A DNA stretch of 64,000 nt from Hydrogenoanaerobacterium saccharovorans (GCF_016901815.1 NZ_JACSNR010000005.1:62001-126000); one strand, 5' to 3'; shown: positions 40,956-50,324, counted from the stretch's first letter. Translations and numbers: made by a program. Notes: generated by a model not told the origin, from the sequence alone.

Positions 40956-42095
40956 ATGATTGAATTTCGGAATGTTTCCCAGAGCTACAAGGACCACAAA
41001 GTCCTCACCGACATCAATATGACCATCCAGTCCGGCGAGTTTGTCGTGCTGATCGGCTCCTCCGGCTGCGGCAAGACAACTCTGCTCAAAACCATCAACA
41101 AGCTCACATCCCTGGCTGGAGGGGACCTTCTCATCGATGGGGTTTCCATCCGGGATATCCCGGATATTGCCCTGCGCCGCCGGATCGGTTATGTGATCCA
41201 GGACGGCGGCCTTTTCCCGCACCTGACTGTGGAGGAGAATATCAGTCTGCTGCTGGAAACAGTGGGTATGCCGTCCGAAAAGATTCCGGCCCGGGTGGAT
41301 GAAGTGCTGGAGATGGTAAACCTGGACCCGGATACCTTCCGCAACAGTTTTCCGGCACAGCTCTCCGGCGGACAGAAACAGCGTGTGGGAGTTGCCCGTG
41401 CCTTTTCTGCCAATCCGGATATTATCCTCATGGACGAACCCTTTTCCGCCCTGGACCCGGTGACCCGGGGAGAACTGCAGAATGAAGTTGTCAAGCTGCA
41501 GAAGCGTTTTCATAAGACCATCGTGTTTGTCACCCATGATATGGACGAAGCCATCAAGATGGCGGACCGCATCTGTATTATCCAGAATGGACAGATCGCC
41601 CAGTTTGACCGTCCGGAAGAGATCCTCAAGCGTCCGGCCAATGCGTATGTGGAGGAGTTTGTGGGCAAGAACCGGCTGTGGGGCAATCCGGCCTATATCC
41701 ATGCAGAGGACATCATGAAAAAGGCAGTGATCCATATTTCCAAGAACCGCACTGTTCTGCAGGCACTGCAGATCATGCGGCACAATACGGTGGATTCACT
41801 GCTGGTGACCAGCGGACGGGAACACCGTCTGGAGGGCATTATCTGGCTGAAGAACCTGCAGGAGGTAAAGGACTATTCTGCATCGCTGGAGGAATATATC
41901 ACACAGGATTATATCTCGGTCTACGCGGACACCTCCCTGCAGGAGATCATCGATACAGTGGATTATGATGCCAGTGGCATTATCCCGGTAGTCAACCATG
42001 AAAATGAACTGCTGGGCGGTCTGACCAAGAGCGGTCTGCTGGCTACTCTGAGCAAGCGGTACCGCCGTGACAGCACCGAAGGTGTGGAGGAGTAA
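40956..42095 (+). CDS. ABC transporter ATP-binding protein, OpuCA/OpuBA type
   Basis: A protein of 379 residues. Walker A 'GSSGCGKTT' (about 34-42), signature 'LSGGQKQRVGVARAF' (136), Walker B 'ILMDEPFSALDP', then two CBS domains from about residue 252 ('VLQALQIMRHNTVDSLLVTS', 'DTSLQEIIDTVDYDASGIIP'). CBS domains in this family sense ionic strength or nucleotides. It energises uptake of quaternary amines such as glycine betaine, choline or carnitine, or possibly ergothioneine. Five bases before the partner gene. Confidence 0.92.
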   Translation: MIEFRNVSQSYKDHKVLTDINMTIQSGEFVVLIGSSGCGKTTLLKTINKLTSLAGGDLLIDGVSIRDIPDIALRRRIGYVIQDGGLFPHLTVEENISLLLETVGMPSEKIPARVDEVLEMVNLDPDTFRNSFPAQLSGGQKQRVGVARAFSANPDIILMDEPFSALDPVTRGELQNEVVKLQKRFHKTIVFVTHDMDEAIKMADRICIIQNGQIAQFDRPEEILKRPANAYVEEFVGKNRLWGNPAYIHAEDIMKKAVIHISKNRTVLQALQIMRHNTVDSLLVTSGREHRLEGIIWLKNLQEVKDYSASLEEYITQDYISVYADTSLQEIIDTVDYDASGIIPVVNHENELLGGLTKSGLLATLSKRYRRDSTEGVEE

Positions 42096-42099
42096 AGCT

Positions 42100-43674
42100 A
42101 TGAGTGAATTTCTTACCCAATTCATGGAACGCCGGGGAGAACTGCTGGAACTGACCATCGAACACATGGAAATGACCTCACTGGCAGTGCTGGCCTCCCT
42201 GATTGTCGGCGGTCTCATCGGTATCGCCATTACAAAGAATGACAAGGCTGCTGCCATTGTCATCGGCATTGCCAACCTCATGCAGTCCATTCCCAGCATC
42301 GGTCTGCTGGCCTTTATGGTACCCTTTGTGGGCATCGGTCAGAAGCCTGCCATTATCATGGTAGTGATCTATGCCCTGCTGCCCATCATCAAGAATACCT
42401 ATACCGGCATCACCGGCATTGACCCCAAACTGCTGGAGGCTGCCAGCGGCATCGGCCTTTCCAAAACCCAGCAGCTGCTGCGCATCCAGCTCCCGCTGGC
42501 TCTGCCGTTTATTATGGCTGGTATCCGCATTTCAGCAGTTACCGCGGTGGGTACCGTTACCATCGCTGCCTTTGCCGGCGCAGGAGGCCTGGGCTGGATG
42601 ATCAATATGGGTCTCAACGCCAACGACGCCAACCTGGTGCTGCTGGGCGCAATCCCGGCCTGTCTGCTGGCGCTGGCTGTGGATTTTGTGCTGGGCAAGG
42701 TGGAAAAAGCCATCACCCCCGAAGGACTCAAGCCCGCGGATAAGATCGTCTATATGCCCCGGCGCAAGCGTCTGGTCCGTCAGGCTGTGGCATTGGCCCT
42801 GTGTGCTGTGCTGCTGATCGTTCCATCGGTCAGCTCGCTGGTCCGCAGCCTTTCCAAGGATGAGAACCGGCTGCTGGTCGGCGCTCAGAACTTTACCGAG
42901 GGCATGATCCTCGGGGACATCTATGTGGAGCTCATCGAGACCAGGACCGATATCCCGGTGGAGCGGGTATACAACCTCAACGGCCTGATGATCACCATGC
43001 CGGCGCTGGAAAATGGCTCCATTGATATGGTGACCGACTATACCGGCATGCTGGCGCCGCAGGTGCTGCATCTGCCCATGGATACCAATCCGGAACGGGT
43101 CTATGAGAATGTCCGGACCGGCATGAAGGAGCAGTTCGGCTTTGAGGTATCGGAGCCGCTGGGATTCAGCAACACCTATGTGCTGGCTGTGACCGAGGAG
43201 ACAGCCCGGACCTATGGCCTCACCACTCTGTCCCAGCTGGTGCAGCAGGCGCCGTCGCTGCGGCTGGGCGCCACAACTTCCTTCCTGATCCGGGAGGATC
43301 TGCTGCCCAAGCTCAAGGCAGAACATGGCGTTCAGTTCAAGGAGGAGCGGGGTCTGGATGGCAATGTGCGGTATCAGGCAATCCTTTCGGGCGAAGTGGA
43401 AGTGACCGATGCCTATGAAACCGATGCGCTGCTGATGAAATCCGGGCTGCACTGCCTGGAGGACGACATGGAATTCTTCCCGCCGTATCAGTGCGTCAAT
43501 GTGATCCGGGGCGATGTCTATGAGCGGTATCCGGAACTGCGGGAGGTTCTGCCGCTGCTGGACAATGCCATCTCCACCGAGGAGATGCGGGAGATGAACT
43601 ACAAGGTGGATGTGGAGGGCATGACCACCCAGGAAGTGGCACATGAATTCCTGGTGGAAAAGGGTCTGGTCTGA
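42100..43674 (+). CDS. ABC transporter permease fused to substrate-binding domain
   Basis: A protein of 524 residues from ATG 42100 (GGAGGAGTAAAGCT upstream). Residues 1-215 are an OpuCB-type permease with the EAA loop 'LLEAASGIGLSKTQQLLRIQ' and 'PFIMAGIRISAVTAVGTVTI'; a further membrane helix near 230-250; residues 257-524 form an OpuCC/EgtU-type extracellular binding domain ('LLVGAQNFTEGMILGDIYVE', 'DMVTDYTGMLAPQVL', 'VTDAYETDALL'). Fusion of permease and receptor is known for choline, betaine and ergothioneine (EgtU-like) uptake. Ligand not settled by sequence. Confidence 0.9.
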   Translation: MSEFLTQFMERRGELLELTIEHMEMTSLAVLASLIVGGLIGIAITKNDKAAAIVIGIANLMQSIPSIGLLAFMVPFVGIGQKPAIIMVVIYALLPIIKNTYTGITGIDPKLLEAASGIGLSKTQQLLRIQLPLALPFIMAGIRISAVTAVGTVTIAAFAGAGGLGWMINMGLNANDANLVLLGAIPACLLALAVDFVLGKVEKAITPEGLKPADKIVYMPRRKRLVRQAVALALCAVLLIVPSVSSLVRSLSKDENRLLVGAQNFTEGMILGDIYVELIETRTDIPVERVYNLNGLMITMPALENGSIDMVTDYTGMLAPQVLHLPMDTNPERVYENVRTGMKEQFGFEVSEPLGFSNTYVLAVTEETARTYGLTTLSQLVQQAPSLRLGATTSFLIREDLLPKLKAEHGVQFKEERGLDGNVRYQAILSGEVEVTDAYETDALLMKSGLHCLEDDMEFFPPYQCVNVIRGDVYERYPELREVLPLLDNAISTEEMREMNYKVDVEGMTTQEVAHEFLVEKGLV

Positions 43675-43685
43675 ACATCTGTTGT

Positions 43686-43717
43686 CAAAGAGAGGGGAGA
43701 GATCCCCTCTCTTTTTG
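43686..43717 (+). terminator. Terminator of the osmolyte transporter operon
   Basis: AAAGAGAGGGG and CCCCTCTCTTTTT form a perfect stem with loop AGAGAT followed by T5. Confidence 0.92.
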
Positions 43718-44028
43718 TGCGAAAAGAGAAAGGGCAGAGAAGCGTTCTGCCGAGCCTTGCAAGAGTGCCATCTCAGCTCAGGAAGCCGTGGCACGATGGG
43801 AAACATGTTTTTTCGCCGGACTATCCGGTGATGCTTCATAGTTTTATAACAGTGGGCGTTGTATTACCCCAAATAAAGCGGCTTTGCAGGGCGCTTGGGG
43901 TATGGTCTATCCATCGCCGGGGAAATATACCAGCGGAGTGCAGCATCTGTGGGAGAAGCCCGGGGCTTTTGCCGGGACCAGTGGTTGTGTTATAATAAAA
44001 AATAAAGAAAATGAGGTGATTTACCGCT
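43718..44028. promoter_or_regulatory. Intergenic stretch with phosphatase promoter
   Basis: No gene seen in these 311 bases. Near the end, TTTGCC (43968-43973), 17 nt and TATAAT (43991-43996) form a good sigmaA promoter for the phosphatase gene; an RBS GAGGTG lies at 44013-44018. A small CCCGG/CCGGG hairpin precedes the promoter. Confidence 0.6.
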
Positions 44029-44484
44029 GTGATTCGGGTATTATTTGTGTGCCACGGCAATATATGCCGCAGTCCGATGGCTGAGTTTATAATGAAAGAC
44101 CTGGTGCTGAAGGCTGGACTTTCCAGCCAGTTCGAAATAGCATCCGCCGCAACCAGTACTGAGGAGATCGGGAACCCGGTCTATCCGCCGGCACGGCGCA
44201 AGCTGGCAGAGCATGGGATCGGCTGTTCCGGCAAAACAGCCCGGCAGCTGCGATGGGAGGATTACAGACGCTGGGATCTGCTCATCGGCATGGATCGGGC
44301 AAACCTGCGCCGGATGCAGCAGATCTGCGGCGGCGACCCCGACGGCAAAATCCACCTGCTCATGGATTATACCGGCCGTCCGGGAGAGGTTGCCGACCCC
44401 TGGTACTCGGGGGATTTCGATACAGCCTGGACGGATATTCTCGAGGGCTGCGAGGGGCTGCTCCGCACACTGACAGCTGACTGA
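44029..44484 (+). CDS. Low-molecular-weight protein tyrosine phosphatase
   Basis: A protein of 151 residues from GTG 44029. The P-loop 'CHGNICRS' (Cys8 to Ser15) and the general-acid loop 'DPWYSGDFDTAW' near residue 123 are intact, so it should be active. In Firmicutes these enzymes dephosphorylate protein tyrosine (or arginine) residues. Forty bases upstream of the polymerase gene, so possibly co-transcribed with it. Confidence 0.93.
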   Translation: MIRVLFVCHGNICRSPMAEFIMKDLVLKAGLSSQFEIASAATSTEEIGNPVYPPARRKLAEHGIGCSGKTARQLRWEDYRRWDLLIGMDRANLRRMQQICGGDPDGKIHLLMDYTGRPGEVADPWYSGDFDTAWTDILEGCEGLLRTLTAD

Positions 44485-44525
44485 CCGCAGCCATAACCCC
44501 AATCGTGAAAGGAGGCCGGGGCATA

Positions 44526-46046
44526 ATGGAAAAGTGCTATATCTGCTGTGATCTCAAGAGCTTCTATGCCTCGGTGGAGTGTGTGGAGCGGGGACTCGAC
44601 CCCATGACGACCAATCTGGTGGTGGCAGACCAGCGCCGGACAGAAAAGACCATCTGTCTGGCAGTTTCGCCATCCCTGAAAGCCTATGGCATCTCAGGGC
44701 GGGCCCGGCTGTTTGAGGTGGTGGAGAAGGTCCGGGAAGTGAATACCCAGCGGAAATGGCAGGCTCCCGGACACCAGCTCACCGGTTCCTCCTGGCATGA
44801 CCCGGATCTCCGGCAGTCTCCGGAACTGGCGCTGGATTACATTGTCGCACCGCCCCGGATGGCCCACTACATCGAGTGGAGCACCCGGATCTATCAGGTC
44901 TATCTCAAATACGCGGCTCCGGAGGACATCCATGTCTATTCCATTGATGAGGTGTTCATTGACGCCACCAGTTATCTGGAAGCCTTTCAAATGACCGGGC
45001 GGCAGCTGGCCCGGACCATCATTCTGGATATTCTCAAAACCACCGGCATCACTGCGGCAGCGGGGATCGGAACCAATCTCTATCTCGCCAAGATCGCCAT
45101 GGACATCGAAGCCAAGCATGTCCCGGCAGATGAATACGGGGTGCGGATTGCCGAGCTGGATGAAATGAGCTATCGCCGTCTGCTCTGGGACCACCGTCCT
45201 TTGACCGATTTCTGGCGGGTGGGACGGGGCTATGCCTCCAAGCTGGAAGCCCATGGGCTTTTTACCATGGGGGATATTGCCCGGTGCTCGCTGGGCGGAG
45301 CCGGAGACTATTATAATGAGGAACTGCTCTATAAGCTGTTCGGCGTCAATGCGGAGCTGCTCATCGACCATGCCTGGGGCTGGGAGCCCTGTACCATAGC
45401 GGATGTCAAAGCCTATAAGCCGGAAAACAAGAGTGTGGTTTCGGGGCAGGTGCTGCAGAATCCCTACACCTTTGAGCAGGCCCGGCTGGTGGTACGGGAG
45501 ATGGCAGATTCCCTGGCGCTGGATCTGGTGGACAAGGGGCTGCTCACCGATCAGCTGGTGCTCACCGTGGGGTATGACATTGAAAACCTCACCGATCCGG
45601 AGCGCCGGAAGCACTATACCGGCCCGGTGACCACCGACCACTACGGACGCAGGATTCCCAAGCATGCCCATGGCACTGCCAATCTGGGACAGTATTCCTC
45701 CTCGGCCCATGATCTGATGGAGGCGGTGAGTGCGCTCTATGACCGGATCATGGACCCGGCTCTGCTGGTCCGGCGGCTGAGCATCAGCGCCAACCATCTG
45801 GTGGACGAAGTCACAGCCCGGCAGCGTCAGCAGCCGGAACAGCTGGATCTGTTCACCGACTATGCGGCCCAGGAGAGGCAGCGGGCTGAACAGGACGCTG
45901 CCCACGCCCGGGAGAAAAAACTCCAGGAGGCCATGCTGGGCATCAAGAAGAAATATGGGAAGAATGCCATCCTGAAGGCCATGAATCTGGAGGAGGGCGC
46001 CACCGCCAAAGAGCGGAACCAGCAGATCGGAGGGCATCAGCAGTGA
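44526..46046 (+). CDS. Y-family DNA polymerase (UmuC/UvrX-like)
   Basis: A protein of 506 residues. ATG 44526 follows AAAGGAGG. Catalytic carboxylates are in 'CCDLKSFYASVECVERGLDP' (Asp9) and 'YSIDEVFIDAT' (Asp141, Glu142). The fingers motif and 'LDILKTTGITAAAGIGTNLY' are typical. It belongs to the long Gram-positive group (YqjW/UvrX) rather than DinB proper. It performs error-prone translesion synthesis. The stop overlaps the start of a YolD-like gene, the usual partner. Confidence 0.92.
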   Translation: MEKCYICCDLKSFYASVECVERGLDPMTTNLVVADQRRTEKTICLAVSPSLKAYGISGRARLFEVVEKVREVNTQRKWQAPGHQLTGSSWHDPDLRQSPELALDYIVAPPRMAHYIEWSTRIYQVYLKYAAPEDIHVYSIDEVFIDATSYLEAFQMTGRQLARTIILDILKTTGITAAAGIGTNLYLAKIAMDIEAKHVPADEYGVRIAELDEMSYRRLLWDHRPLTDFWRVGRGYASKLEAHGLFTMGDIARCSLGGAGDYYNEELLYKLFGVNAELLIDHAWGWEPCTIADVKAYKPENKSVVSGQVLQNPYTFEQARLVVREMADSLALDLVDKGLLTDQLVLTVGYDIENLTDPERRKHYTGPVTTDHYGRRIPKHAHGTANLGQYSSSAHDLMEAVSALYDRIMDPALLVRRLSISANHLVDEVTARQRQQPEQLDLFTDYAAQERQRAEQDAAHAREKKLQEAMLGIKKKYGKNAILKAMNLEEGATAKERNQQIGGHQQ

Positions 46047-46468
46047 ACGGAAAATACGATGATATGATCCATCTGCCGCACCACACTTCATCCAGGCATC
46101 CGCGGATGTCCATGGCAGACCGGGCGGCGCAGTTCTCTCCCTTTGCGGCGCTCACCGGGCATGGAGCAGCCATCTCCGAAACCGCCCGCCTGACCGACCG
46201 GCAGATCGAGCTGAGCGAGGACGCCAAAGCCCTGCTGGATCAGAAGCAAAGCCTGCTGACCGAGCGCCTGGCAGAGCATCCGGAGGTTGCCGTCACCTGG
46301 TTTCGGGCCGACAGCCAGAAGGAGGGCGGACGGTATGAGGTGGCACAGGGACGGCTCCGGCAGATCGATACCTATGCCCGCTGTCTGGTGCTGGAGGACG
46401 GCAGCCGGATCGCCCTGGATACAGTTCTGGAGCTCGAGATCCTTGCGCCGGAGGAGCCAGGGGAGTGA
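46043..46468 (+). CDS. YolD-like protein
   Basis: A protein of 141 residues from GTG 46043, overlapping the polymerase stop (GTGA) with GGAGGG upstream. 'HHTSSRHPRMSMADRAAQFS' followed by 'PFAALTGHGAAISETARLTD' is the characteristic N-terminus of clostridial YolD-like proteins; the C-terminal half has the YolD beta domain ('YEVAQGRLRQIDTYARCLVL'). YolD proteins pair with Y-family polymerases of the UvrX type. Confidence 0.88.
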   Translation: MNGKYDDMIHLPHHTSSRHPRMSMADRAAQFSPFAALTGHGAAISETARLTDRQIELSEDAKALLDQKQSLLTERLAEHPEVAVTWFRADSQKEGGRYEVAQGRLRQIDTYARCLVLEDGSRIALDTVLELEILAPEEPGE

Positions 46469-46797
46469 TCCCGGGAATACAGGCGGAATGCCGGGCTGCA
46501 GGCTGTTTTGCGGCTTCCGGGCCCGGCGGCGGGAGGAATTTGCATAAAGCCTGAATTTTGTAGAAGTCAATAGATTTGCGGCCTGCTGTATGTGAGTTTT
46601 TACACATGCGGCAGGTCATTTTTATAGGTCCGGAGCGAAAATATTGTGGAAAATTCCCATAAAATGGGACGGATTTACCTGAGATTCCCAGGGTGGAATT
46701 GAGGCTTCCCGGTTGTAGTTTTTATCGATTTAGTGTATGAAATATATAAAGACCTATTTGGAATCCATGGACACAGATAAATGGGAGGAAGATTTGT
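46469..46797. promoter_or_regulatory. Intergenic stretch with terminator and lipoprotein promoter
   Basis: No gene seen. A long hairpin (GCCTGCTGTATGTG with CACATGCGGCAGG, 46582-46615) followed by T-rich sequence ends the polymerase unit at about 46625. Downstream, TTGTAG (46713-46718), 17 nt, TATGAA (46736-46741) is a plausible promoter for the lipoprotein gene. Confidence 0.55.
46581..46625 (+). terminator. Terminator after the polymerase/YolD unit
   Basis: A 13-bp stem with one mismatch closed by a TTTT-containing loop and followed by TCATTTTTAT. Confidence 0.7.
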
Positions 46798-47481
46798 ATG
46801 AATAAGAGAATTATGGCATTGGTGCTGGTTTCCGTTCTGGTGTTCAGCGCCGCATTCACAGGATGCAGTTCACAGACCGAAGAGGAGAATCCACAGAACT
46901 CCTCCCAGTCCAGTCAGGCGGAGGAGCCGGAGTCCTCGTCCGAGACGGAAGAGCCCGCCTCTGAGGATGGATCTTCGGAGGGCGATGCCGCCTCTGCCGG
47001 GGATCTGCCGTCCTCCAGTGTGCCCGATGCCGCTTCGCAGGCACCGTCCGCCAGCGAACCGGCGGCAGAGGGGATCACCGGGGCCGTTGTGATGAATGAC
47101 GGCAGCATCTTTGGAACCGGCACCGAAGTGCTGGGAACCGAGGCGGACCTGGAAGCCTGGAATCAGGCCATCGCGGACCGGGATTCCATTGCCCGGGTAC
47201 TGGTTTCCACAATGAATACCGAGCGGGATCTGACCGAAGAGGAGGTCAATACTGTCCTCGATACACTGGAGGGGCTTTCTCCTGCCGTGATGGCGGAGCT
47301 GGGAAATCCTGCCACAGGCGGAGCCACCAATGTGGCGGCATTCGACCAGAGCGGCAGCCGGTTGTGGAGTGTTACGCTGAACAGCAACTGGCTGATTGTG
47401 CAGATCGGCGGGGAGAGTGAGCGGCATATTCTGGAGATCGATGAAACCAGCGGGATGCCCATCCAGAATATTGCGGGTTAA
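46798..47481 (+). CDS. Lipoprotein of unknown function
   Basis: A protein of 227 residues. 'MNKRIMALVLVSVLVFSAAFTGC' holds an FTGC lipobox (Cys23). Residues 25-85 are a Ser/Glu/Pro/Ala linker and the C-terminal domain has 'GGATNVAAFDQSGSRLWSVT' and ends 'DETSGMPIQNIAG'. Good RBS GGGAGGAAG. Family not recognised. First of three same-strand genes for envelope proteins. Confidence 0.75.
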   Translation: MNKRIMALVLVSVLVFSAAFTGCSSQTEEENPQNSSQSSQAEEPESSSETEEPASEDGSSEGDAASAGDLPSSSVPDAASQAPSASEPAAEGITGAVVMNDGSIFGTGTEVLGTEADLEAWNQAIADRDSIARVLVSTMNTERDLTEEEVNTVLDTLEGLSPAVMAELGNPATGGATNVAAFDQSGSRLWSVTLNSNWLIVQIGGESERHILEIDETSGMPIQNIAG

Positions 47482-47520
47482 CATATCGCAGCCTTATATC
47501 AGTGAGGAGAGGAAGATCCA

Positions 47521-48396
47521 ATGAAACGATGGATTGCAGGGATTCTGTGCGTCAGCTGCCTGCTGATGATGACCGCCTGTTCCCAGAACGGGGAGGAGGT
47601 GTCCGGCTCCCAGGAGGAGAGCTCCCAGACGATGGAGTCCTCTTCAGATAGCGTGGAGCAGCCCTCCGAAGATTCCCAGCCGGAGGAAACGGCTGAGCCG
47701 GAGGAGCCTGTTTCCAGTCAGCCCCGGACGGTGAGCATCCGGCCTGTCACATCGGCGGAAGCTGAACCGGTGCAGGTCAATGTAACGGCCCGGAATGCCA
47801 TTGCGGCCGAAATGGTTGTCGTCTCCGACGGGCAGAAGGCGGCGGAATTTGCGGCAGAGCTGCAGAGCGTGGTTCCCAGTGATCAGGCCATTCCCAGCGA
47901 TGCCCAGCCGGTGGAGATCCTGCTGGTGTACAGCATGGACGGCGGTGAACACCGCTACCAGCTCTACCGGGAAAGCGATGCGGATTACATTGCCAAGGAC
48001 GGGGTTCTGTACCAGGGCGGCGCCGGACTGAGCACATGGGCGGACGCAGTGATTCCTGCGCTGCCGGCTGTACCGGAAGGGGCAGATGCGGCGCAGACCT
48101 CGGGCACAGAACAGATTGTGCTGAAAAAGTCCAGCCTGTACCGTGCCAGCGAGCGGGTGGTCTGGGATACAGCGCTCCAGGAGCAGATCCGGGGCTGGAT
48201 TGCGGATGCCCGTCCGCTGGAGGGCGAGTTCACCCCGGATACGGGAGGCGAAACCATCGAAGTGAGCTTCGGGGAAGGCGATTCCTATATATTCAGCAGC
48301 CAGACACAGGATGGAGCCGGACTGATGAAGCATGACTCCGCTTGGTATCTGGTGGAGAAAGAGGCATTCAGCACGCTGTCCGGGGTATTCTCATAA
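47521..48396 (+). CDS. Lipoprotein of unknown function
   Basis: A protein of 291 residues with 'MKRWIAGILCVSCLLMMTAC' ending in a TAC lipobox (Cys20), a Ser/Glu-rich linker to about residue 75 and a C-terminal part containing two similar halves (about 90-175 and 195-285, each ending in a 'Y.....DA.Y.....F..L' type strand: 'YRESDADYIAKDGVLY', 'LMKHDSAWYLVEKEAFSTLS'). Unknown family. Follows the previous lipoprotein by 39 nt and is probably co-transcribed. Confidence 0.75.
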   Translation: MKRWIAGILCVSCLLMMTACSQNGEEVSGSQEESSQTMESSSDSVEQPSEDSQPEETAEPEEPVSSQPRTVSIRPVTSAEAEPVQVNVTARNAIAAEMVVVSDGQKAAEFAAELQSVVPSDQAIPSDAQPVEILLVYSMDGGEHRYQLYRESDADYIAKDGVLYQGGAGLSTWADAVIPALPAVPEGADAAQTSGTEQIVLKKSSLYRASERVVWDTALQEQIRGWIADARPLEGEFTPDTGGETIEVSFGEGDSYIFSSQTQDGAGLMKHDSAWYLVEKEAFSTLSGVFS

Positions 48397-48443
48397 ACCC
48401 GGGCAGGCGGCGGTAAGGATGCCGGACGACAGGAGGGAGCACT

Positions 48444-48932
48444 ATGAGAGAGAATCTTCAGAATGGGCTGATGGTTCTGCGCCGGAAGCTCGGCCCGATG
48501 AAGGCGCTGATTCTGATGGAGCTGTTTGCGGCACTGGCACTGGTGCTCTATATAAACGGTGTGTTTTCCTCCGGCTCCAAAGCAGAGGTGGGAGGCATGC
48601 TCCTGATGGGGTTTGTCCTCACCTTCCTGCAGCCCAAAACCCAGTTTGGCTTGGTCTGGACCTGGCAGGATAAGATCCAGGAACTGAGCACCGCTCCGCC
48701 GGAAGATATGGGCGAGGGGATCGAGGATCTCCGGGTCCAGCGCCAGGATGGGCTGGATCAGCTCCGGACTTTTGCGATGGTTTCCCCGGTATTTTTGCTG
48801 CTGGAGCTGGGCATATCCGGGACAGCTTCCTATTGGCCCAGTGTTCTGTTCGGGGTGCTGTCCTATCTGATCTTCGAGGTCTGGCAGCGTGGATACCGGG
48901 CCGAACTGGATCATCTGCTTTGTGAGGCGTGA
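48444..48932 (+). CDS. Integral membrane protein of unknown function
   Basis: A protein of 162 residues from ATG 48444 after CAGGAGGG. Four hydrophobic segments: 'ALILMELFAALALVLYINGV', 'GGMLLMGFVLTFLQ', 'FAMVSPVFLLLELGIS' and 'SVLFGVLSYLIFEVWQRG', with a polar cytoplasmic loop between the second and third. Reminiscent of DUF6773-like four-helix proteins, but unsure. Confidence 0.65.
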   Translation: MRENLQNGLMVLRRKLGPMKALILMELFAALALVLYINGVFSSGSKAEVGGMLLMGFVLTFLQPKTQFGLVWTWQDKIQELSTAPPEDMGEGIEDLRVQRQDGLDQLRTFAMVSPVFLLLELGISGTASYWPSVLFGVLSYLIFEVWQRGYRAELDHLLCEA

Positions 48933-48957
48933 AGCGCCATAGACGGAAATCTGCAGG

Positions 48958-48983
48958 AAGAGCTGCCGGAAGGCGGCTCTTTC
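48958..48983 (+). terminator. Terminator after the membrane protein gene
   Basis: AAGAGCTGCC and GGCGGCTCTTT pair (one G-U) around GGAA; short T-run. Moderate strength. Confidence 0.55.
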
Positions 48984-49040
48984 TGTATGCCGCCGGACAG
49001 GAAGACAGAAGAAAACATCGCATCCAGCGAATATTTTCCG

Positions 49041-49069
49041 TTGACTTTCTCACTTTACCGTGCTACAAT
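49041..49069 (+). promoter_or_regulatory. sigmaA promoter of the M20 amidohydrolase gene
   Basis: TTGACT (49041-49046), 17-nt spacer, TACAAT (49064-49069) with TG at the extended -10 position. The best-matching promoter of the window. Confidence 0.8.
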
Positions 49070-49141
49070 AAATGCAATATTTTTACAAGGAAACAGCAGA
49101 TACCTGTTTTCCGCAGCCAACAAGACCAGGGAGGGTTTGAT

Positions 49142-50302
49142 ATGGATTTTAGAGCAATGGCAGAGGCTGTACAGCCGGAAGTAGTGGCATTTCGCCGGGA
49201 TCTTCACGAGCATCCGGAGGCGAGCTTCCAGGAGTTCCGCACCACAGAGCAGATCGCCAAGGAAATGGACAAACTGGGGATTCCCTATCGCCGGTTCGAG
49301 CCGACCGGACTGATTGCGGAGATCAAGGGCGGCAAGCCGGGCAAGACCATTGCGCTGCGTGCGGATATTGACGCGCTGAGCATCACGGAAAAGACCGGGC
49401 TTCCCTTTGCCTCCAAGAATGACGGATTCATGCATGCCTGCGGACATGATACCCATGCCGCCATGCTGGTGGGCGCTGCCAAGGTGCTGATGCAGGTCAA
49501 GGATCAGCTGTGCGGTACCGTCAAGCTGCTGTTCCAGCCTGCGGAGGAGATCGGCAGAGGCGCCAAGGCTGTAATCCAGCAGCACGGTCTGGACGGCGTG
49601 GACTTCATCTTCGGCATCCATATCGGTTCCCAGATGGATGTGGGCAGCGTTGCCATGATGGCAGGCGCCAGTGCGGCTGCCGCTGACCGCTTCACCATCA
49701 AGGTGACCGGCAAGGCCAGCCATGGCGCCCGTCCGGAAGCCGGTATTGACGCCACTGTTGCGGCTGCGGCTCTGGTCATGAACCTGCAGCCCATTGTCAG
49801 CCGGGAAGTTGCAGCTGCTACCCAGCTGGTTGTAACAGTGGGCAGCCTGCATTCGGGCAGCCGCTTCAACATCGTGTCCGGTGAGGCTGTGCTGGAAGGC
49901 ACCATCCGCAGCTACGATGTGGATCTGCATCATCAGCTGCCCGGCATTGTGGAGCGTGTTGCCAAGAACACCGCCGCTGCCTACCGCTGTGAGGCAGAGG
50001 TGGAATATGATATGCTCACCGAAGTGCTGGTCAATGACCCCGATGCCATCGATCTGGTGCGCAAGGCTGCCGGTAAGGTTGTCAGCGACCCGGCTCAGGT
50101 TCTGCAGGCTCAGCCCGGCATGGGCGGCGAGGACTTCTCCGAGTACACGGTCCTGGCAAAGGCTGCCTTTGCCCGTCTGGGTGCCGGCGGAGAATATCCC
50201 AACCACAGCGACTATGTAGTCTTTGACGAGGACAGCTTCCCCACCGGCGTAGCTCTGCACTGCCAGGTGGCCTGGGACTTCCTCAACGGCGAAAACAACT
50301 GA
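49142..50302 (+). CDS. M20 family amidohydrolase/peptidase (M20D)
   Basis: A protein of 386 residues from ATG 49142 (AGGGAGGG upstream). 'FRRDLHEHPEASFQEFRTTE' at the N-terminus, metal site 'HACGHDTHAAML' (about 98-109), catalytic 'FQPAEEIGRGAKA' (about 129-141) and the dimerisation domain 'KASHGARPEAGIDATVAAAA' are those of hippurate hydrolase/N-acyl-amino-acid amidohydrolases. Dinuclear metal enzyme, cytosolic. Substrate probably N-acyl amino acid; not determined. Monocistronic. Confidence 0.93.
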   Translation: MDFRAMAEAVQPEVVAFRRDLHEHPEASFQEFRTTEQIAKEMDKLGIPYRRFEPTGLIAEIKGGKPGKTIALRADIDALSITEKTGLPFASKNDGFMHACGHDTHAAMLVGAAKVLMQVKDQLCGTVKLLFQPAEEIGRGAKAVIQQHGLDGVDFIFGIHIGSQMDVGSVAMMAGASAAAADRFTIKVTGKASHGARPEAGIDATVAAAALVMNLQPIVSREVAAATQLVVTVGSLHSGSRFNIVSGEAVLEGTIRSYDVDLHHQLPGIVERVAKNTAAAYRCEAEVEYDMLTEVLVNDPDAIDLVRKAAGKVVSDPAQVLQAQPGMGGEDFSEYTVLAKAAFARLGAGGEYPNHSDYVVFDEDSFPTGVALHCQVAWDFLNGENN

Positions 50303-50324
50303 GTTTCCCGGTCAGAATCATCAG

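Noticed and set aside
46798-48396. The two adjacent lipoproteins as duplicates of each other or of the 26730 lipoprotein
   Set aside because: Only the signal peptide and Ser/Glu linker look alike, which is general for lipoproteins of this genome; the C-terminal domains show no clear similarity by eye.
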